The translations under genes were made by a program, and so were the position numbers. Below are positions 1 through 20,760 of a stretch of DNA of 64,000 nucleotides, one piece after another. Every line of letters starts with the position of its first letter. The first letter of the stretch is position 1. This DNA comes from Antennarius striatus (Eukaryota > Chordata > Actinopteri > Lophiiformes > Antennariidae). The stretch lies in assembly GCF_040054535.1 (NCBI RefSeq), contig NC_090791.1, forward strand, positions 17,931,327 through 17,995,326. Direction: 5' to 3'. A model generated the notes under the pieces. The model worked only from the letters and a program-made list of their open reading frames with translations. It searched no databases and was not told the origin of the DNA.

Positions 1-89
1 GCAGAAACCAGCCGAGTCAACAGTTGCTGAATCCTCGGGCAGAGCCATTCAAGCCACACCAGAGTCCTCAGCACCTCCACCTAGAAGAG

Positions 90-255
90 GATGTGCCACT
101 ACATAGCGAAGAGGATGTGCCACTACATAGCGAAGAGGATGTGCCACTACATAGCGAAGAGGATGTGCCATTACATAGCGAAGAGGATGTGCCACTACAG
201 AGCGAAGAGGATGTGCCACTACACTGCGAAGAGGATGTGCCACTACAGAGCGAAA
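90..255 (+). repeat. 24-bp coding minisatellite in the Gypsy polyprotein tail
   Basis: Seven near-identical 24-bp units follow one another, each encoding EEDVPLHS (variants end LQS or LHC), followed by a partial unit. The unit length is a multiple of three, so copy-number change keeps the frame. It sits between the polyprotein body and its basic tail. No function is known to me for this acidic repeat. Confidence 0.85.
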
Positions 256-525
256 TGCCACTACAGTCTCAGAGACCTGAACCAGGGCTGGACAGTCATG
301 GGGGAGTTGAGTTAGAAGCAGAGCAGTCATAGCCGGCAAGACAACACCCACAAAGACACAGGCAACGTCCGGTGGTGCTGAGTTACGACACATTGGGTCA
401 GCCTTCTTTAATTGCCAGAGACACTCAGAATAATGAATGGAAACCCTTATGGCGACCATGGATTGTTGAGGGACAGTATTGAATTCCAGGAAATGTCAGG
501 AGACATTTGATTTTGTGGGGGAGAG

Positions 526-968
526 TGTGGCCCCTAAGGGTTTATTTGGGTCACAAAGACTAAAGTTATAGTTAAAATAATATACGCTAAAACACTGCTA
601 AAAACACTGCCCCTCATTTAACACATTGTCCCCATGTAAAAACATATACTGTATACAGTTAACCTTATTTTTGCTCGTTGCTTATTTCTGCCAGCATCCA
701 AAACCTGTTTTGTGCCTGTGACTGTAAAAGGACAGCAGAGGGCGCTTCACGCTGAGTGAGCAACATGCGCTTCACTGAAGTGAAACAGAAAGTAGAGTTC
801 AGTTCTGATCGTTCTAGTCAAGACATCAGCCACGAACTACTGAACGTAAACTGAAATACTGAATATGTGTTCCTACTGTGTTTCACAGATACCCCCCCCC
901 TTACCTTGAAAACAAAATAAATGTGTTTCACCGGAGTGAGGAGTCTTCTTCATTACATATGGGTTACA
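526..968 (+). repeat. putative 3' LTR
   Basis: Starts TGTGG directly after a G-rich purine tract and ends GGTTACA. It contains a poly(A) signal near 917 about 50 bp from its end, as expected for an R-U5 boundary. The matching 5' LTR would lie outside the window, so the boundary is inferred from one copy only. Confidence 0.5.
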
Positions 969-1188
969 TCTGAGTTGTGATTGATTAAAAATAATTACTT
1001 ACAGTTCATGAAGCAACTTAAGTGTTCCTGAATGTAAATCAGAACTTCAAGCTGTTACTTGTCTTTATGTATATCTGATCATTATTTTTGTGATGTTTTA
1101 AATAACTATTACTTGAAGCAGGTGGCAACAGATTAAATATATTCCTATAGAAAAAAACAACAACTCAGAAAGCTTTCCAGACCAACGA

Positions 1189-1194
1189 TTTATT
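1189..1194 (-). promoter_or_regulatory. candidate poly(A) signal of retsat
   Basis: AATAAA on the minus strand, about 135 bp after the retsat stop codon at 1330. The stretch 969-1329 holds nothing else recognisable and is probably the 3' UTR. Confidence 0.5.
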
Positions 1195-1329
1195 AAATCT
1201 CTTTGAATGGCTGGTTAATTTGTTACAGTAGAGTGGACATGTTAAAGTAGTTTTTATCAATGAATAAAACATTATCTTTACATTCAATGGGATAAAGCGT
1301 ATCATCTCCACTGCAACCCTGTCTCTCTC

Positions 1330-8714
<7,385 letters not shown>

Positions 8715-9329
8715 GTCCAGTTGGTGACAAAAAAAGACAGACAAAAGGACGAAGCTGAAACAAAAAGTGCACTGTCCTCAAAAACGGTGGGTGGAGGAAA
8801 CGGTGAGAGTCAGAGATCAAATGTGGAAAAGGAGAAAAGTGAAGAATTGTCCTTCAACACAACTAAACTGCAGAGGAAGGGGCTACTTAAATGAAGGCTG
8901 GAAAGGAAAATCCATGCAACACATGACATTTTGGAAGTTTTGTCAAATTTCCAAAAACAGTGGAGATAATGCAATCTCCACACAAGGCATGGGACTGGAA
9001 GAGAAGAGAGAAGCAGCTGTACATGTTTGTCACACTCCTGCCACACTGTGGTTCATGGACAGAAACGCCTGAGGATATTATCTCCACAGACGTATCTGTA
9101 TATCTGATATCACTCTAGTTCCAGAGCATCAATAAGAACATAGACTCCCTCTAAGTTGACGTGAGGTAAAAGGAGTATTTATAGACAACCTGGCTCCAAG
9201 TGGAACAGGCGCATGTTCAGGAGAGTTTTCTTGTGCTTTCCAAAAACCATGAGGGTGGGTAGCCATCCTACATGGAAACAAATCAAAGGTTCTACTTTAC
9301 TTTCATACATATCTTCTTCTTCTCCTTTT

Positions 9330-10609
9330 GGCTTTTTCCTTCAGGGGTTGCCACAGCGAATCAATTGCCTCCATCTAACCCTGTCTTCTGCATCCTCTTC
9401 TCTCACAACAACTACATTCATGTCCTCTTTCACTACATCCATAAACCTCCTCTTTGGTCTTCCTCTAGGCCTCCTGCCTGGCAGTTCAAAACTCAGCATC
9501 CTTCTACCAATATATTCACTATCTCTCCTCTGGACATGTCCAAACCATCTCAGTCTGGCCTCTCCGACTTTATCTCCAAAACCTCTAACATGTGCTGTCC
9601 CTCTGATGTACTCATTCCTGATCCTATCCTTCCTGGTCACTCCCAAAGAGAACCTCAGCATCTTCATCTCTGCTACCTCCAGCTCTGTCTCCTGTCTTTT
9701 CCTCAGTGACACTGTCTCTAGACCAAACAACATCGCTGGTCTCACCACAGTTTTGTACACCTTTCCTTTCATTTTAGCTGAAACTCTTCTATCACACATC
9801 ACACCTGACACTTTCCTCCACCCGTTCCATCCTGCCTGTACACTCTTCTTCACCTCTTTTCCACACTCTCCATTCCTCTGGACTATTGACCCCAAGTACT
9901 TCAAATCCTCCACCTTCTTGATCTCTTCTCCCTGTAACCTCACTCTTCCACTTGGGTCCCTCTCATTCACACACATGTACTCTGTCTTACTGCGGCTAAC
10001 CTTCATTCCTCTCCTTTCCAGGACAAACCTCCACCTCTCTAGCTTCTCCTCCACCTGTTCCCTGCTCTCACTGCAGATCACAATGTCATCTGCAAACATC
10101 ATAGTCCATGGAGATTCCTGTCTAACCTCGTCTGTCAGCCTGTCCATCACCATAGCAACAAGAAGGGGCTCAGAGCTGATCCCTGATGCAGTCCCACCTC
10201 CACCTTGAACTCCTCTGTCACACCTACAGCACACCTCACCACTGTCTTACAGTCCTCATACATGTCCTGCACCGCTCTAACATACTTCTCTGCCACTCCA
10301 GACTTCCTCATACAATACCACAGTTCCTCTCTGGACACCCTGTCATCAGCTTTCTCCAGATCTACAAAAACACAATGCAGCTCCCTCTGGCCTTCTCTGT
10401 ACTTCTCTATCAGCATCCTCAAAGCAAATACTGCATCTGTAGTACTCTTTTTTGGCATGAAACCATACTGCTGCTCACAAATGCTCACTTCTGCCTTTAA
10501 TCTAGCTTCAATAGTCTTTCCCATAACTTCATTGACTAGTCTTTGTTCTCTCTCATTTTCTCTCTCATTTTCCAAAGTACTTTTTCCATCACACTATTGG
10601 CACCTGTCA
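9330..10609 (-). mobile_element. RTE-type LINE copy A, 5'-truncated with internal deletions
   Basis: On the minus strand it encodes most of the reverse transcriptase ([33 protein letters not shown]) and the C-terminal domain (RWFGHVQRRDSEYIGRRML), and ends in the same CCCTGAAGG...AAGAAGA 3' end as the full element at 22.6 kb. Coding is split into two frames (10575-10147 and 10234-9341) by an indel near 10150-10230. By comparison with the full element it begins at the position equivalent to 24101. It also lacks the segment equivalent to about 24190-24482, joined as AAAGACTAG/TCAATGAAG. It is non-functional and lies between retsat and mpp2. Confidence 0.92.
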
Positions 10610-13269
10610 TTGCACATGCTCATAGTGTGTCATGTCAACCATAACGACATACAGGTATACACAACAGAATTACTGGTGTGCAGGACAAAAAATCAATCAC
10701 AAATTGTTTTAGTCAAATCAATAATTTATTAAATATAGATAGAAACATGAACTGACTACAATCTTCAATTCGACAATATTAAGTAGTTCAAGCTCAATAT
10801 ATTGTCTACCTCTGAGCTACTGTATGTGTAACTGTAGTTTTTAATGAATGGATGCATTTTACTCCAACTGTGACATTTGCAAAAACATGTTTTATGGTCT
10901 AATTTTAACCACAAACAGCCAACAAATCATGATACTCATTACAGCACGTCTTAATGTTAACTTTTAAAATCTCAATAAAATACCACTTCTTTTAGATAGT
11001 TTAAACTTGCACAAATGTTTGAAAGTTTTCAGTATGCGATATTACTGAATAAAAATGTATAAGGCCAAACTACTTGCTGTTACTGTACTTAAAAATGTAC
11101 ATCAGTAAGTAATGAATCATGATTAAGTGTTTTTATTGCATTCATTAAATTTCATTGAAAAGGGACAGAGGAGCCAAAGATTTCCTTGAGAGCAACACAG
11201 GATCTCACTCCAGGAGATTCAAATATAGCTGCCAGACACATAACACTTTGAAAAACTAGAGCATAAATTCAAATGTAATATTACAAAGATTGAGCCACTA
11301 AAAACATGTCTTATTACTGTGTTGCTCATTTATCGCTAAACATTTCAGTGTACATCAAAAGTTGTCAGTAGCTGCCACAATTAATGATCTGAGTACAAAC
11401 ACGCTGCTAAACAAGCTTTCTGCAGTTGTTTACAATGGACAGCGTTACATGAAGGGTACAGTAACCAGGAATGCTCGACACAACACTTGAAAGACAAAGA
11501 TGACACATCTTGTATTGAAATTGTCATCTTTCACGACTTTATTTTGAAGTCCTTATTGTTTTCTAACCTTTGTGTTTTGTTGTTCACCTGTTGGCTGTGG
11601 TTAACATCTTTACTGATGACATTCTGAACATTATCACAAAATGTCACGGTAAATACTGATACCTGCTGTCGGTGGCTACTTCTACCATGTGCATTTACAA
11701 GCTATCTACAAACTATTTACAATTGAGTTCATTAAAACAATGTGTTTAGAAATATAAATACCACAAAATAAAAGATTGAAATAATGAATGATACAATTAA
11801 TACTTGGAAAAATATACACAACTGAATGAAAGAGAGCTTCTGTACATTTCTGTGGTACACCAGGAAGTAGCTTTGTGAACATCTGTAGAGTATTTGCAAA
11901 TTTCCATGGTGAGTATATCTGTAAACATTCGCCAAACAAGTTACTAACTACAAATTCACTAACCATCTGTTTCTACTGTTCTATTGTGCACCTTTAAATT
12001 GTTCAATCTAAAAAAACGTGTTCAAGAACGCAGGAATGTGTCCTGATCATAACCTGTATCACAGGAACTTGTGAAAGTTACGAGTTCAACCGCTGCATCT
12101 AATTGAAGGTGAGATGCACCAATCACGTGTCAAACCCATTAAATTAGGTGTTTCTGCTTTCACACCAATTACTTAATGAAACCATAAATGCTGTTTGATG
12201 GGGACATAGAATGGTTTAGAGAAGCTGCTAACAGTCAGCTAGCAAAATTGAATGTTTATTTAGCTAGGCATTTAATAGGAACAATGTCTCTTTTGAACAA
12301 CTTTTAGCAACAGTCAGAAATGATGGCGGATGGTTAGACACAGCTTAAAAAGATTTGATCAATTTAATGTGGCACAACCTTAGACTAATCTGAGTGTGAG
12401 CAGGCTTCAAAAGACAGAGAACGTTGACCCTTTTAGTTAGTATTGAAAATGTGGTCTGAAGTTGTTCAACTAGCATGTAATTGAAAAATCAATGGTTGTC
12501 TGGGAAGATCCCAGATTTGTAAAAAAATCGATTCAAAATCAATGAATAGCTTGTGTTGTTGTTCTGCTCTTTCATTGGTTGTGCAATTGCTTGCATTGTG
12601 AATCCATAGGAGTGTGTGTGACTACAATAAAAGAAAAATATGAAAGGCGGAATTCACATGGGCGCACACACACACACACACACACACATTTTTAGCTTTC
12701 TGGTCAGCTGAACGAAGAACTAACCAGTAGATCAAGTTTTGCCAGTAGTTTTGGCTCGTCGTCCAGCGGACACCTTAAGTCCAGCCATCAGGACGGATCA
12801 TGACATGTAAACAATGATGTCTGCTGATGTTTATCAGGAATGGCACAATTAATGTAAAAGACCATACAAAACACACAAATGCAGTGTTTATTCCATTTCC
12901 CGCTCTGTGTAAATGTGACAAAGGCATAACGGGGTTATATGTGTCTGTGTTTGTGTGTGTGTGTGGGTGGGGGGTGTCATACGTCACTACTACTTTGCCC
13001 GTGCACCAGTGACTCATTCATAGTTTTTCTGAGTGTAAACAAACAGGTGTCTTAGTTAAGGGTGTATTGTGAGTTAGAACAGTCTGTGTGACGGTTCTGG
13101 ACATGTTGAGGACAAACCTGTTTGACATTTTGGGTTCTGTTTTCTAAAATCCTCTAATTTATCCAGGAGACCTGTGTGAGATCTGAATAATTTATCTCTG
13201 TTAGCGCTACAAATTCACACTCCTTTTCCCTACGTTCCCCCTGCTCTTCCTCCCCCTTCCGCAGCATTT
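10610..13269 (-). other. mpp2 3' flank, probably a long 3' UTR
   Basis: AT-rich sequence directly downstream of the mpp2 stop codon with no repeats except a short (CA)n at 12664-12688. A minus-strand AATAAA at about 10722-10727 could end a 3' UTR of about 2.5 kb. No other exon was seen. Confidence 0.4.
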
Positions 13270-16200
13270 CTAGAAAACCCAGGTGACGGGGACCCACTGG
13301 GGGTTTTTCGAAACTGTTTCCAAGGCAGCCTTGACGGTGCGGTAGGTCTCATCCAGGTTGTCGTTGATGATGCTGAGGTCAAAGTAGTGACCGTAAGCGG
13401 CCTGTAACTTAGCGCTCTCGTCGCAGGTCCGATGCAGCTCTTCATCCTAAGACAGACAGGATGGTATTCAGTGAGCTCACTGGATTTTTCCTTCGATCAC
13501 AGGATGTGTTTTCTGTTTGTTTCTTACTGTCAGCGTCTTGGTAACCACCCCTGCTTCTACAGCCGAGTGGTTTATTGCCTTGAGCACCTCGAACTCTGGA
13601 GACTGAAGGAACACCACATAAGGCAGGAACTCAGATGTCCTCAGCACTTTGAGAGACTGCAGTCACGAAACACAAACACATGAACACATCAGAAGCAGAA
13701 TTTCAACGTCAGAGATCAGATAAAGCAACAAGCTGGAGATTCCTGATAGGTCACACCGAATGACTAACGCTGTGCTTTCCCCAAACGCTCATTGAAGTAA
13801 AAAGCTCTGGATCGAGGCACATGACGCTCAAGTGACTGCAGTTCACACAGCATGGGCCGATCTCACAGGAGAGCTTTATGATAAAGACTAAATAACATAA
13901 ACAGGCTAAACATGTGGAATGGTAGGAAGTATTACTGACGAACATGACCACAGCCTCTGAATGACAGTTCACAGCTTCGCTTTGGTGGTTTTTATCGGGC
14001 AGACGCTACTTCATGTAAGTGAAAAGTCTGAAGAAAATTTCATGGCAAAAAATAAATGAGCAATAAAAATGAATTTAATTAAGACATTAATTAACAATGA
14101 ATCAAGTGACTATGTTAAAAACATTGGTGAGGTCCTGACAAAGGCTTGGTTGTTCTCTGCCTTGTTTATTACATCTGTAACGAGTGCTTGAGTAAATTTT
14201 ATCCATGAAAAGGACGTGTTTCATAATACAGGATTGAAAATTATATGCTGTATTTTTCTTCTCTTATGCAGTTCTGTATTTTGATACTGAATTTATTTTC
14301 TTTATCTATAGCATGTTAAAATGTTTCCTGTGAAACATTGTTGAGTCTCTACAAAAAAAGTTTGAAGTTTGTCTTCAGGTTGGACATTGTATATTGTCTG
14401 AAGAAAATTTAATTAAATTGGTTAATCTATTTTGACCCACATGTGAATAATATCAGTCATCCTTTTTTCCATTTAAAGTATTTTTCTAGGCTACAGATCC
14501 TGTCTCTCATGCAGCAGCAGAGACGATACTCCAGACATTAAGGACTCGACTGGACTGTAATGGCCTCCTGAAGGAATAACCTCCTCTGGGATAAAAAAGG
14601 CTGTCGTCTGTCTAGAACACTAGATCACACCGACTCTCCAGTGATTCCATTTGCCACCTCAGATATCGGATCACAGCAGGATATATGGAAACCTAGCTGT
14701 GCCCCCTCGCAATTCTTTGTCCCTCCCTCCAGCTCTTATAAATAAAACATTGTTATTGTTGTTACTATTATTATTGTTATAATTATTATGTATTATTTGA
14801 CTTACATATTATGATGCTATCTAAAGTCACACACTAGGGCAGTGTGGAGAAGGGTCTTCAGTGCAAACCTACTGAATGGTAGCTTTTTCCGTGTCCACAG
14901 TACTTAGTTTTCCTCTATGGTCTTCTTTGACCTTTGCTTCATGGTGTGTTTGTGGTCTGTGTGAATACCTGAGGGTTGGCATCCAGGATGCAGACGCGTC
15001 CAGCCTCCACCACCTCATGTATGGAGTCAGTTTTGATTCCATACAGGTTGCCGTCATACTCTCCATGTTCGAGATAGCGGCCGTTCTTGATGTCGGTTTC
15101 CATCTTGCTGCGGCTGGTGAATGCGTACATCCGACTCTCTTGATCACCCTTTTTGGGTTTTCTGGAGGTGTCTGGACAGATACACAACCCTGTCATTTCT
15201 ATACACGGCTCATATCCCTTCCCCTTTATTTCCCTCAAAACCTTCAAATCATTTTTGACAGACTCTCACACCCAACACCAGCGTCTTCCTAGTCCTAATC
15301 ATAGCTAGCTATTTCCACAGAAACTTCATACATGGAATAGTGGTGCCGAAGAGAAGAGGATCCCTCAGCAGCAGCTTGTTCTTCAGTCTCCGCCGCCCCA
15401 CACCATGGGCACCAATCAAAATCAGGGTTTTCCTGTTGAAAGGTGGGACCTTTGCCACTTCCTCATAGAGCAATATCTCATGTCTGTCAAACTCTGAACC
15501 AGAAAGGGAAATAAAAAAGGATGGACAGAAGGGAGGAGGGGAACGCAGATTTGAATAAAGAACATAAATGGTTGCAAAAAACCACAATCATGTTAAGAGA
15601 GTCAGAGTTTAGTACCGAACAGGTGATAAAACATTTCATAGGACAGATGACCTTACCTGCATTTTTGGTGGTGACATACATCATTTTCTTCTTCTTCTTC
15701 ACACCAACACCAGTACAGAGATTCCCTGTCACAGAAATGTACAACAATAACAGTAGAATGCAATTTGTCCAAGAATCAGATGATTTTAAGATTACCCTCA
15801 AGGAGCAGATCAGTTCTTCTTGGCTCTAAACGTCCAACCCTAGAAATGCATGTTTTATATGGGGGAGGGGGGTCAGAAGTCCTGGTCTGTACAAATCAGA
15901 GATACAGTGGCCCGACCCCAAACTTCAAATTTATTAGTTAAATGAAGTGTGAGAAGACGACTCACGTCATTTAATGTCTAAATTGCACGAGTCATCTGGG
16001 TGGATTTATAGATTTATAAGTGGTTAAATTAATACTTGTTTGTTAATTAACACTAGTAACCAAACTTTTTAACTTTTCCGTATATGCAAGTCCTACATTA
16101 CAGCAGTGATTCTCACATAGTGAGGAGTGCACTCCTGGGGGGGGCAAAGGTGTGGTACGATGAGGTGCATAGGGGGGTGTGTGACCCCAGGAAATGTTTA

Positions 16201-16405
16201 AGGTATAGTTACCGTTTGCTTTTTCATTGACACTTCAGAATAAAGTATGATTGCACATCTGACACAGTAGGTGCCAATGGCGTATTCACATCTACACGTA
16301 ACCCACCACTAACTGTAATTACTAGAGCGTATGCAGGGAGTATTTCCTCCTCCTCTCACACACACACCAACACAAACACAAACACACACATCACACATCA
16401 CACAT

Positions 16406-16457
<52 letters not shown>

Positions 16458-19400
16458 TAAGTGCATGAGGCGGAGAGTGAGGGGGTCAAAATGTGGGTGG
16501 GCCTTAGCCTAAAACAATCGGTGTAATAACAGCTGAATTACCAGTAACTCTAGGAGAGACATATGGACACAATAACTTCACTTTATTTATTTGATTATAG
16601 TTCATTAAAAATCTTTCTCCCATCTATCATCAAAACCTAGTCTTCTTATTTCCTGGAGTGTATTTCCAGTTACCTGCAGGCGGTAGCTCCACATCTCTTT
16701 TGACAAACGCTTTCCTCTTCTCTTCCAGCATCTGACTGGGAATCAATCCTGCACTACCGCCTTCCACATGACGGGCCTGTATAGTTCGAGCACACAGAGA
16801 CAATAGAGGGATAAAACACAAAAACATTTATGATTTAATAAGTTTAATATTAAATTTAATATGAATGAATGAATAAAATGTGAAACTTCAAGAGGAAGAG
16901 AACGCATGATGCTTTGGCACTGCACCTGCCACCAGTTGACGTCATCTTGGTTGACTATTTGCAAGATGTCCCCTGTCTCAAACCTTAGCCCCGCCTCCTT
17001 ACAGGGAATTAGGCTGTCATTGGCTGGGTCGTAGTCATAGTGACACTTAAAGAACACCTGGTGAAACACATTTTTTAATGACACTTTTTTAATTCCCAGT
17101 GTCTGTGTGTGTGAACCATTTGTGCAGTACTGTGCCACCTGTGTTGGGGTTATGGCTTCATGGTAGCTGGGCAGAATCTTGAGAACCACACTTCCACTGG
17201 CTGCTTGCAGCTCCTCCTGCAGCACCCTCTGGTCCTGGCCCACCTCGCGCCCGTTCACCTGCCAACACACAAGAGAAGAACTGTTTTCACCCAGGACTTC
17301 ACAGCACTGATGGAATGGTCTCTTTTTTATTATCTCTTTAATAAATATTGCGCATGTCTCTCCTGACACATTAATGGACATGACATAAAACCACTGAGTT
17401 TACAAATGTCACTGAAGCTTGACATGATCACACTACAGAAACAATTGAGTGATATTAGTGTCACAACGTAGAGCATCTATAAAATACAGAAGTATCCAAA
17501 GCAGCAGCAGCAGCTTCATGTTAATATCACATGAATGAGGAGTCGATCATTTAATAGTATTAATAACACTAACAAGCTGAGGACAACCTGGTTCTGCAGA
17601 GGTTTCCAAAGATAAAGAATCCTGAGACGCTTCAAAAGAATGCAACACTCCAGTGACGGTTCCTTAATATTCAGCCTTACCTCTTTGATGACATCTCCAA
17701 CATGCAGCAGTCCTTGCTGGTCGACCATCCCTCCATGGAGGATGCGGGCTATGATCAGCTCACCCCCCTCTACCTTGAACGTCACACCCTGAAACACAGT
17801 TAATGTACATCAGTGTTCCCATGATGAAGAATGATGAACTCATTATCTGCAGCTTTAAGTTATTTATTACTAAATTCATCTAAAGTCAGCAAGCAGCATT
17901 CAGGAATGACAACTTGCAGCTCACCAGAATATCAAAGTTGTGACTGTATCTTATGATCACTAATGAACATTTATAACTCATTAAATGAACTCTTGCCCAT
18001 GCTTTCATATGACCTACCAGATGCTCTCCCGCCACTTTGCGTATTCCCACCATACGAATAGTGTCAGGTGGAGGGCAGAGGTTGTGTTTGGGACCATCAT
18101 GATCCACAAAATCACATGGGCTGGGGGGTGAGCTGTCACAGGTCTGGGATGCCACAGAGTCATGAGTCTCCAGCAGAGACTGGCAGCCAAAAAAAAGGAG
18201 ATACTAAAGGTTTAAACCATGCAACCCAATTTGCTTTGGAAAATATTCCAGCTCGTTGTTTAAACCACACAAAGAAAAAATCATATAATCTGAGATGGAG
18301 TTTCTAACAGAGTCGCAAGCCCAAAGGTAGAATAAAATGACTTTCACATATACACGTGATGCACACCTGAAAGTGAGGCTGTGTGAGTATGTGTGCGAGC
18401 TCAGCAGCAGTGTTGGAGCGGTGGGTGAAGGGGTCCAGGTCTCTGAGGATCTCCTGCAGGAGCTCCACATTGTTCTCCCTTACTGGTGACAGATGTAGCT
18501 CCTTCAGGCTCTCCTCCTGTTCCTTTCACAGTAGACATTCCACATATGCATTCACATGAACACAAATTCATATATGATAAAAAGCAAGCGAGTAAATGTG
18601 TGGTTATCACACCGCAGGGCACTCCATGATGCCTTTGAGGTAGATGAGGTCCAGGTCATTGGCCGTGGTGGAGCTGGCAGTGCTGTCACTCATGGCGTCC
18701 ACCACCTGGGGCGCTAAAGACACACATCAACACGCACAAACACAAGAGTAAGTTACAGCCAGGAAGACAGACAAACAAGTGTAGAGAGGTAGTGAGGTAG
18801 TACCACACTGCTGGCATGAACAGCAACCATGTAATGCTCATCATCTCACAGGAGACATTAACACTATGATCAACACTATTATAGATTAAAACACCGCTGC
18901 AGTCCATTTTTTAATAACATGGCATATTTTGGATTTAAAGTCATTGGCACTTCCTGCTGTGGACCACATCAGCCAATGGCATACTCAGTACGATGTAAAC
19001 ATTCCTTTGGCTCTTTAGACTGATATTAGCTAGCATTCTAATGCTGCTACATACAAACCTCCAGTTGTCGATGAAGGAGGGACAACCTGTGTTACAACTC
19101 TGCATTTGTAAAGCACAGCTGTAAAGCTAGCTGTTGCACAACGATAGATTTCTACGAGATCATGAGGAGGCTCATCGTTCCCTCTGCCAAGATCATCTGA
19201 TTGACATCCTGTGGTGTACTACTAAACCACCCATTGTTTACAACTCGTGTGAACACGTGAAAGCAGAGAGGAAACAGTGTTTTTGCTTTTGTTCATGATG
19301 AAATCTGAATTAATTGATTACTATTTTAAACCTTCTGAAGTCTGAGACTAGTGAGTCCCGGAGAAAAACTCTTAGTTTGTGTTGAATTCAGCTCTTCGGG

Positions 19401-19620
19401 CTCCCTGTCAGGAGGAAGGGAGGAACACAACAAATCTCACACAAGTTTTCCAATGGAAGATCAAAACAAAAAAAAACTTTGTGGTGCACATAGAAAAATA
19501 TCTGTTGTCTGTCTGCAGATTAGTTGATGGGGAATAAATCACACAATAAATACGAGGTTGGTAGGAGCTAACGGAGAGGAATGTCTCACCAGGCTCTGTC
19601 CTGGTGGAGGCCACAGGCAT
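13270..19620 (-). CDS. mpp2: MAGUK p55 scaffold protein, MPP2-like, 13 coding exons
   Basis: Membrane-associated guanylate kinase homologue that links membrane proteins at synapses and junctions; its kinase-like domain is a binding module, not an enzyme. Minus-strand exons: 19620-19590, 18713-18613, 18516-18367, 18179-18018, 17788-17681, 17258-17139, 17057-16926, 16776-16674, 15725-15657, 15493-15332, 15171-14969, 13656-13528, 13446-13270. Phases agree; total 1647 nt = 548 aa, against about 552 for mammalian MPP2. Domain order: two L27-type helices (residues about 20-95, [14 protein letters not shown]), PDZ (about 135-215, [20 protein letters not shown]), SH3 (225-295, [20 protein letters not shown]), basic hook [14 protein letters not shown] (about 312-325), and guanylate kinase-like domain (345-535; IGAHGVGRR in place of a true P-loop; [13 protein letters not shown]). 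It ends WVPVTWVF. The linker [20 protein letters not shown] favours MPP2 over MPP6. Either GAACAG-in or GAACAG-out is possible at the exon 3 acceptor, both in frame. Teleosts may keep two copies; I cannot say a or b. Confidence 0.93.
13657..14968. other. mpp2 intron 11
   Basis: About 1.3 kb between the exons 13528-13656 and 14969-15171. AT-rich, no recognisable repeat or exon. Confidence 0.5.
16340..16455. repeat. degenerate then pure (CA)n microsatellite in an mpp2 intron
   Basis: CACACACACCAACACAAAC-type imperfect repeats pass into pure CA at 16405-16453. Far from either splice site. Confidence 0.9.
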
Positions 19621-20278
19621 GGTAGAGCTTCAGTCACTGAGAGAAGGGGACAGATACAGGGAGAAGGAGAGGAAGGGGAGAATGAAGAAAAAAAAAGTTT
19701 TACGCTGAGGCTAAAGAAACAGAGTTTAATCAGTAACATCAAGAAAATCTGAGGGTGTTTTATGCATTTTGCTGTCCTTATCATTAATTCAACTTTCATG
19801 TTACTATCAAGGGTGTGGCTCATCCATGCTTCACATGGATTATTGGTTAAGTGACAATAACACAGGATACTGAGAATGAAGGTAATTTAAATATTCCAGA
19901 GTTAAAGATCCAGTTGTAGTTCTAGACGTATTAATTCTTGTAAAGAAATAGTGCATCGAATGTAAAATGTTCCTTCTTTGAGAGTTAAGACTGAAAGGAA
20001 ACCGTTCTCATGGCTGGTTTACTATTACAAAGTCCCTGTGGGTACGTACGTGTCACAGCGATCACATACAAACTCATCCTTTCCCACTACAACACATACA
20101 GAGCAGCAAGTGACGTCAGTGAGGGAGGGTGGACCTCTAGCGATTGAAGAATAGACACTTGAAAATGGGGTGGGGGCGTGACTAATCTATGCATTTCCAT
20201 GACGACAGGCTCCATACAATGAGAAAGAGAGAACAAAGAAATATACACACAAAACCTTCAACAAAATCTATTTATTCA

Positions 20279-20301
20279 TCCAACCATCCATCCATCCATC
20301 A
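20279..20301. repeat. (CATC)n microsatellite
   Basis: Short run of CATC units in mpp2 intron 1. Confidence 0.85.
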
Positions 20302-20427
20302 TGGAAACCTGGAAATCCTTCTTCTTTGGTTTTCTTTTCCTTCTGTTGTTGTGGACATTACACAACATCCCACTGAAGACAGCAAGTCAAAGTGGTGGAT
20401 GGATGACGATTTTTGCTGTATGTATTA

Positions 20428-20430
20428 TAC

Positions 20431-20484
<54 letters not shown>

Positions 20485-20705
20485 CAGTATATATACATGA
20501 CTGTATATGATGGTGACAATTTGTATATGTACACACACATATACAGGTATATATATATATACTGTATATACAGCATATGTGTGTGTACATATATACATTT
20601 GTATATATGTACACATATATGTACATATTGTATATACACATATGTACATGTGTGTGTATATAGTGTATATAGTGTATATACATATAATACATGTATACTG
20701 TATAA

Positions 20706-20760
<55 letters not shown>
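20428..20760. repeat. compound (TA)n/(CA)n/TATG simple repeat
   Basis: Starts with (TA)n and (CA)n, continues as alternating pyrimidine-purine GTATATA / CACATATG mixtures and ends with about 50 bp of pure (TA)n at 20708-20758. Apparent ORFs here are artefacts of the repeat. Highly self-complementary. Confidence 0.95.

Larger units (their letters stand above)
1..968 (+). mobile_element. Gypsy-like LTR retrotransposon, 3' end (degenerate, cut by window edge)
   Basis: The left edge reads as the C-terminal end of a retroelement polyprotein. Up to about 480 one frame carries a basic and Trp-rich tail (RPVVLSYDTLGQP near 370-410, WKPLWRPWIVEGQY just before the stop at about 480), the style of the pol C-terminus in fish Gypsy elements. 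An in-frame TAG near 330 interrupts this frame, so the copy looks dead. A purine-rich tract (about 514-525) precedes a TG...CA segment at 526-968. That segment contains an AATAAA near 917 and is best read as the 3' LTR (443 bp). Gypsy rather than another LTR superfamily is an inference from the tail style; no reverse transcriptase is inside the window. Confidence 0.6.

Noticed and set aside
9213-10208. Plus-strand 331-aa ORF antisense to LINE copy A
   Set aside because: It is the antisense shadow of the conserved LINE coding sequence; the same shadow appears opposite the other two copies.
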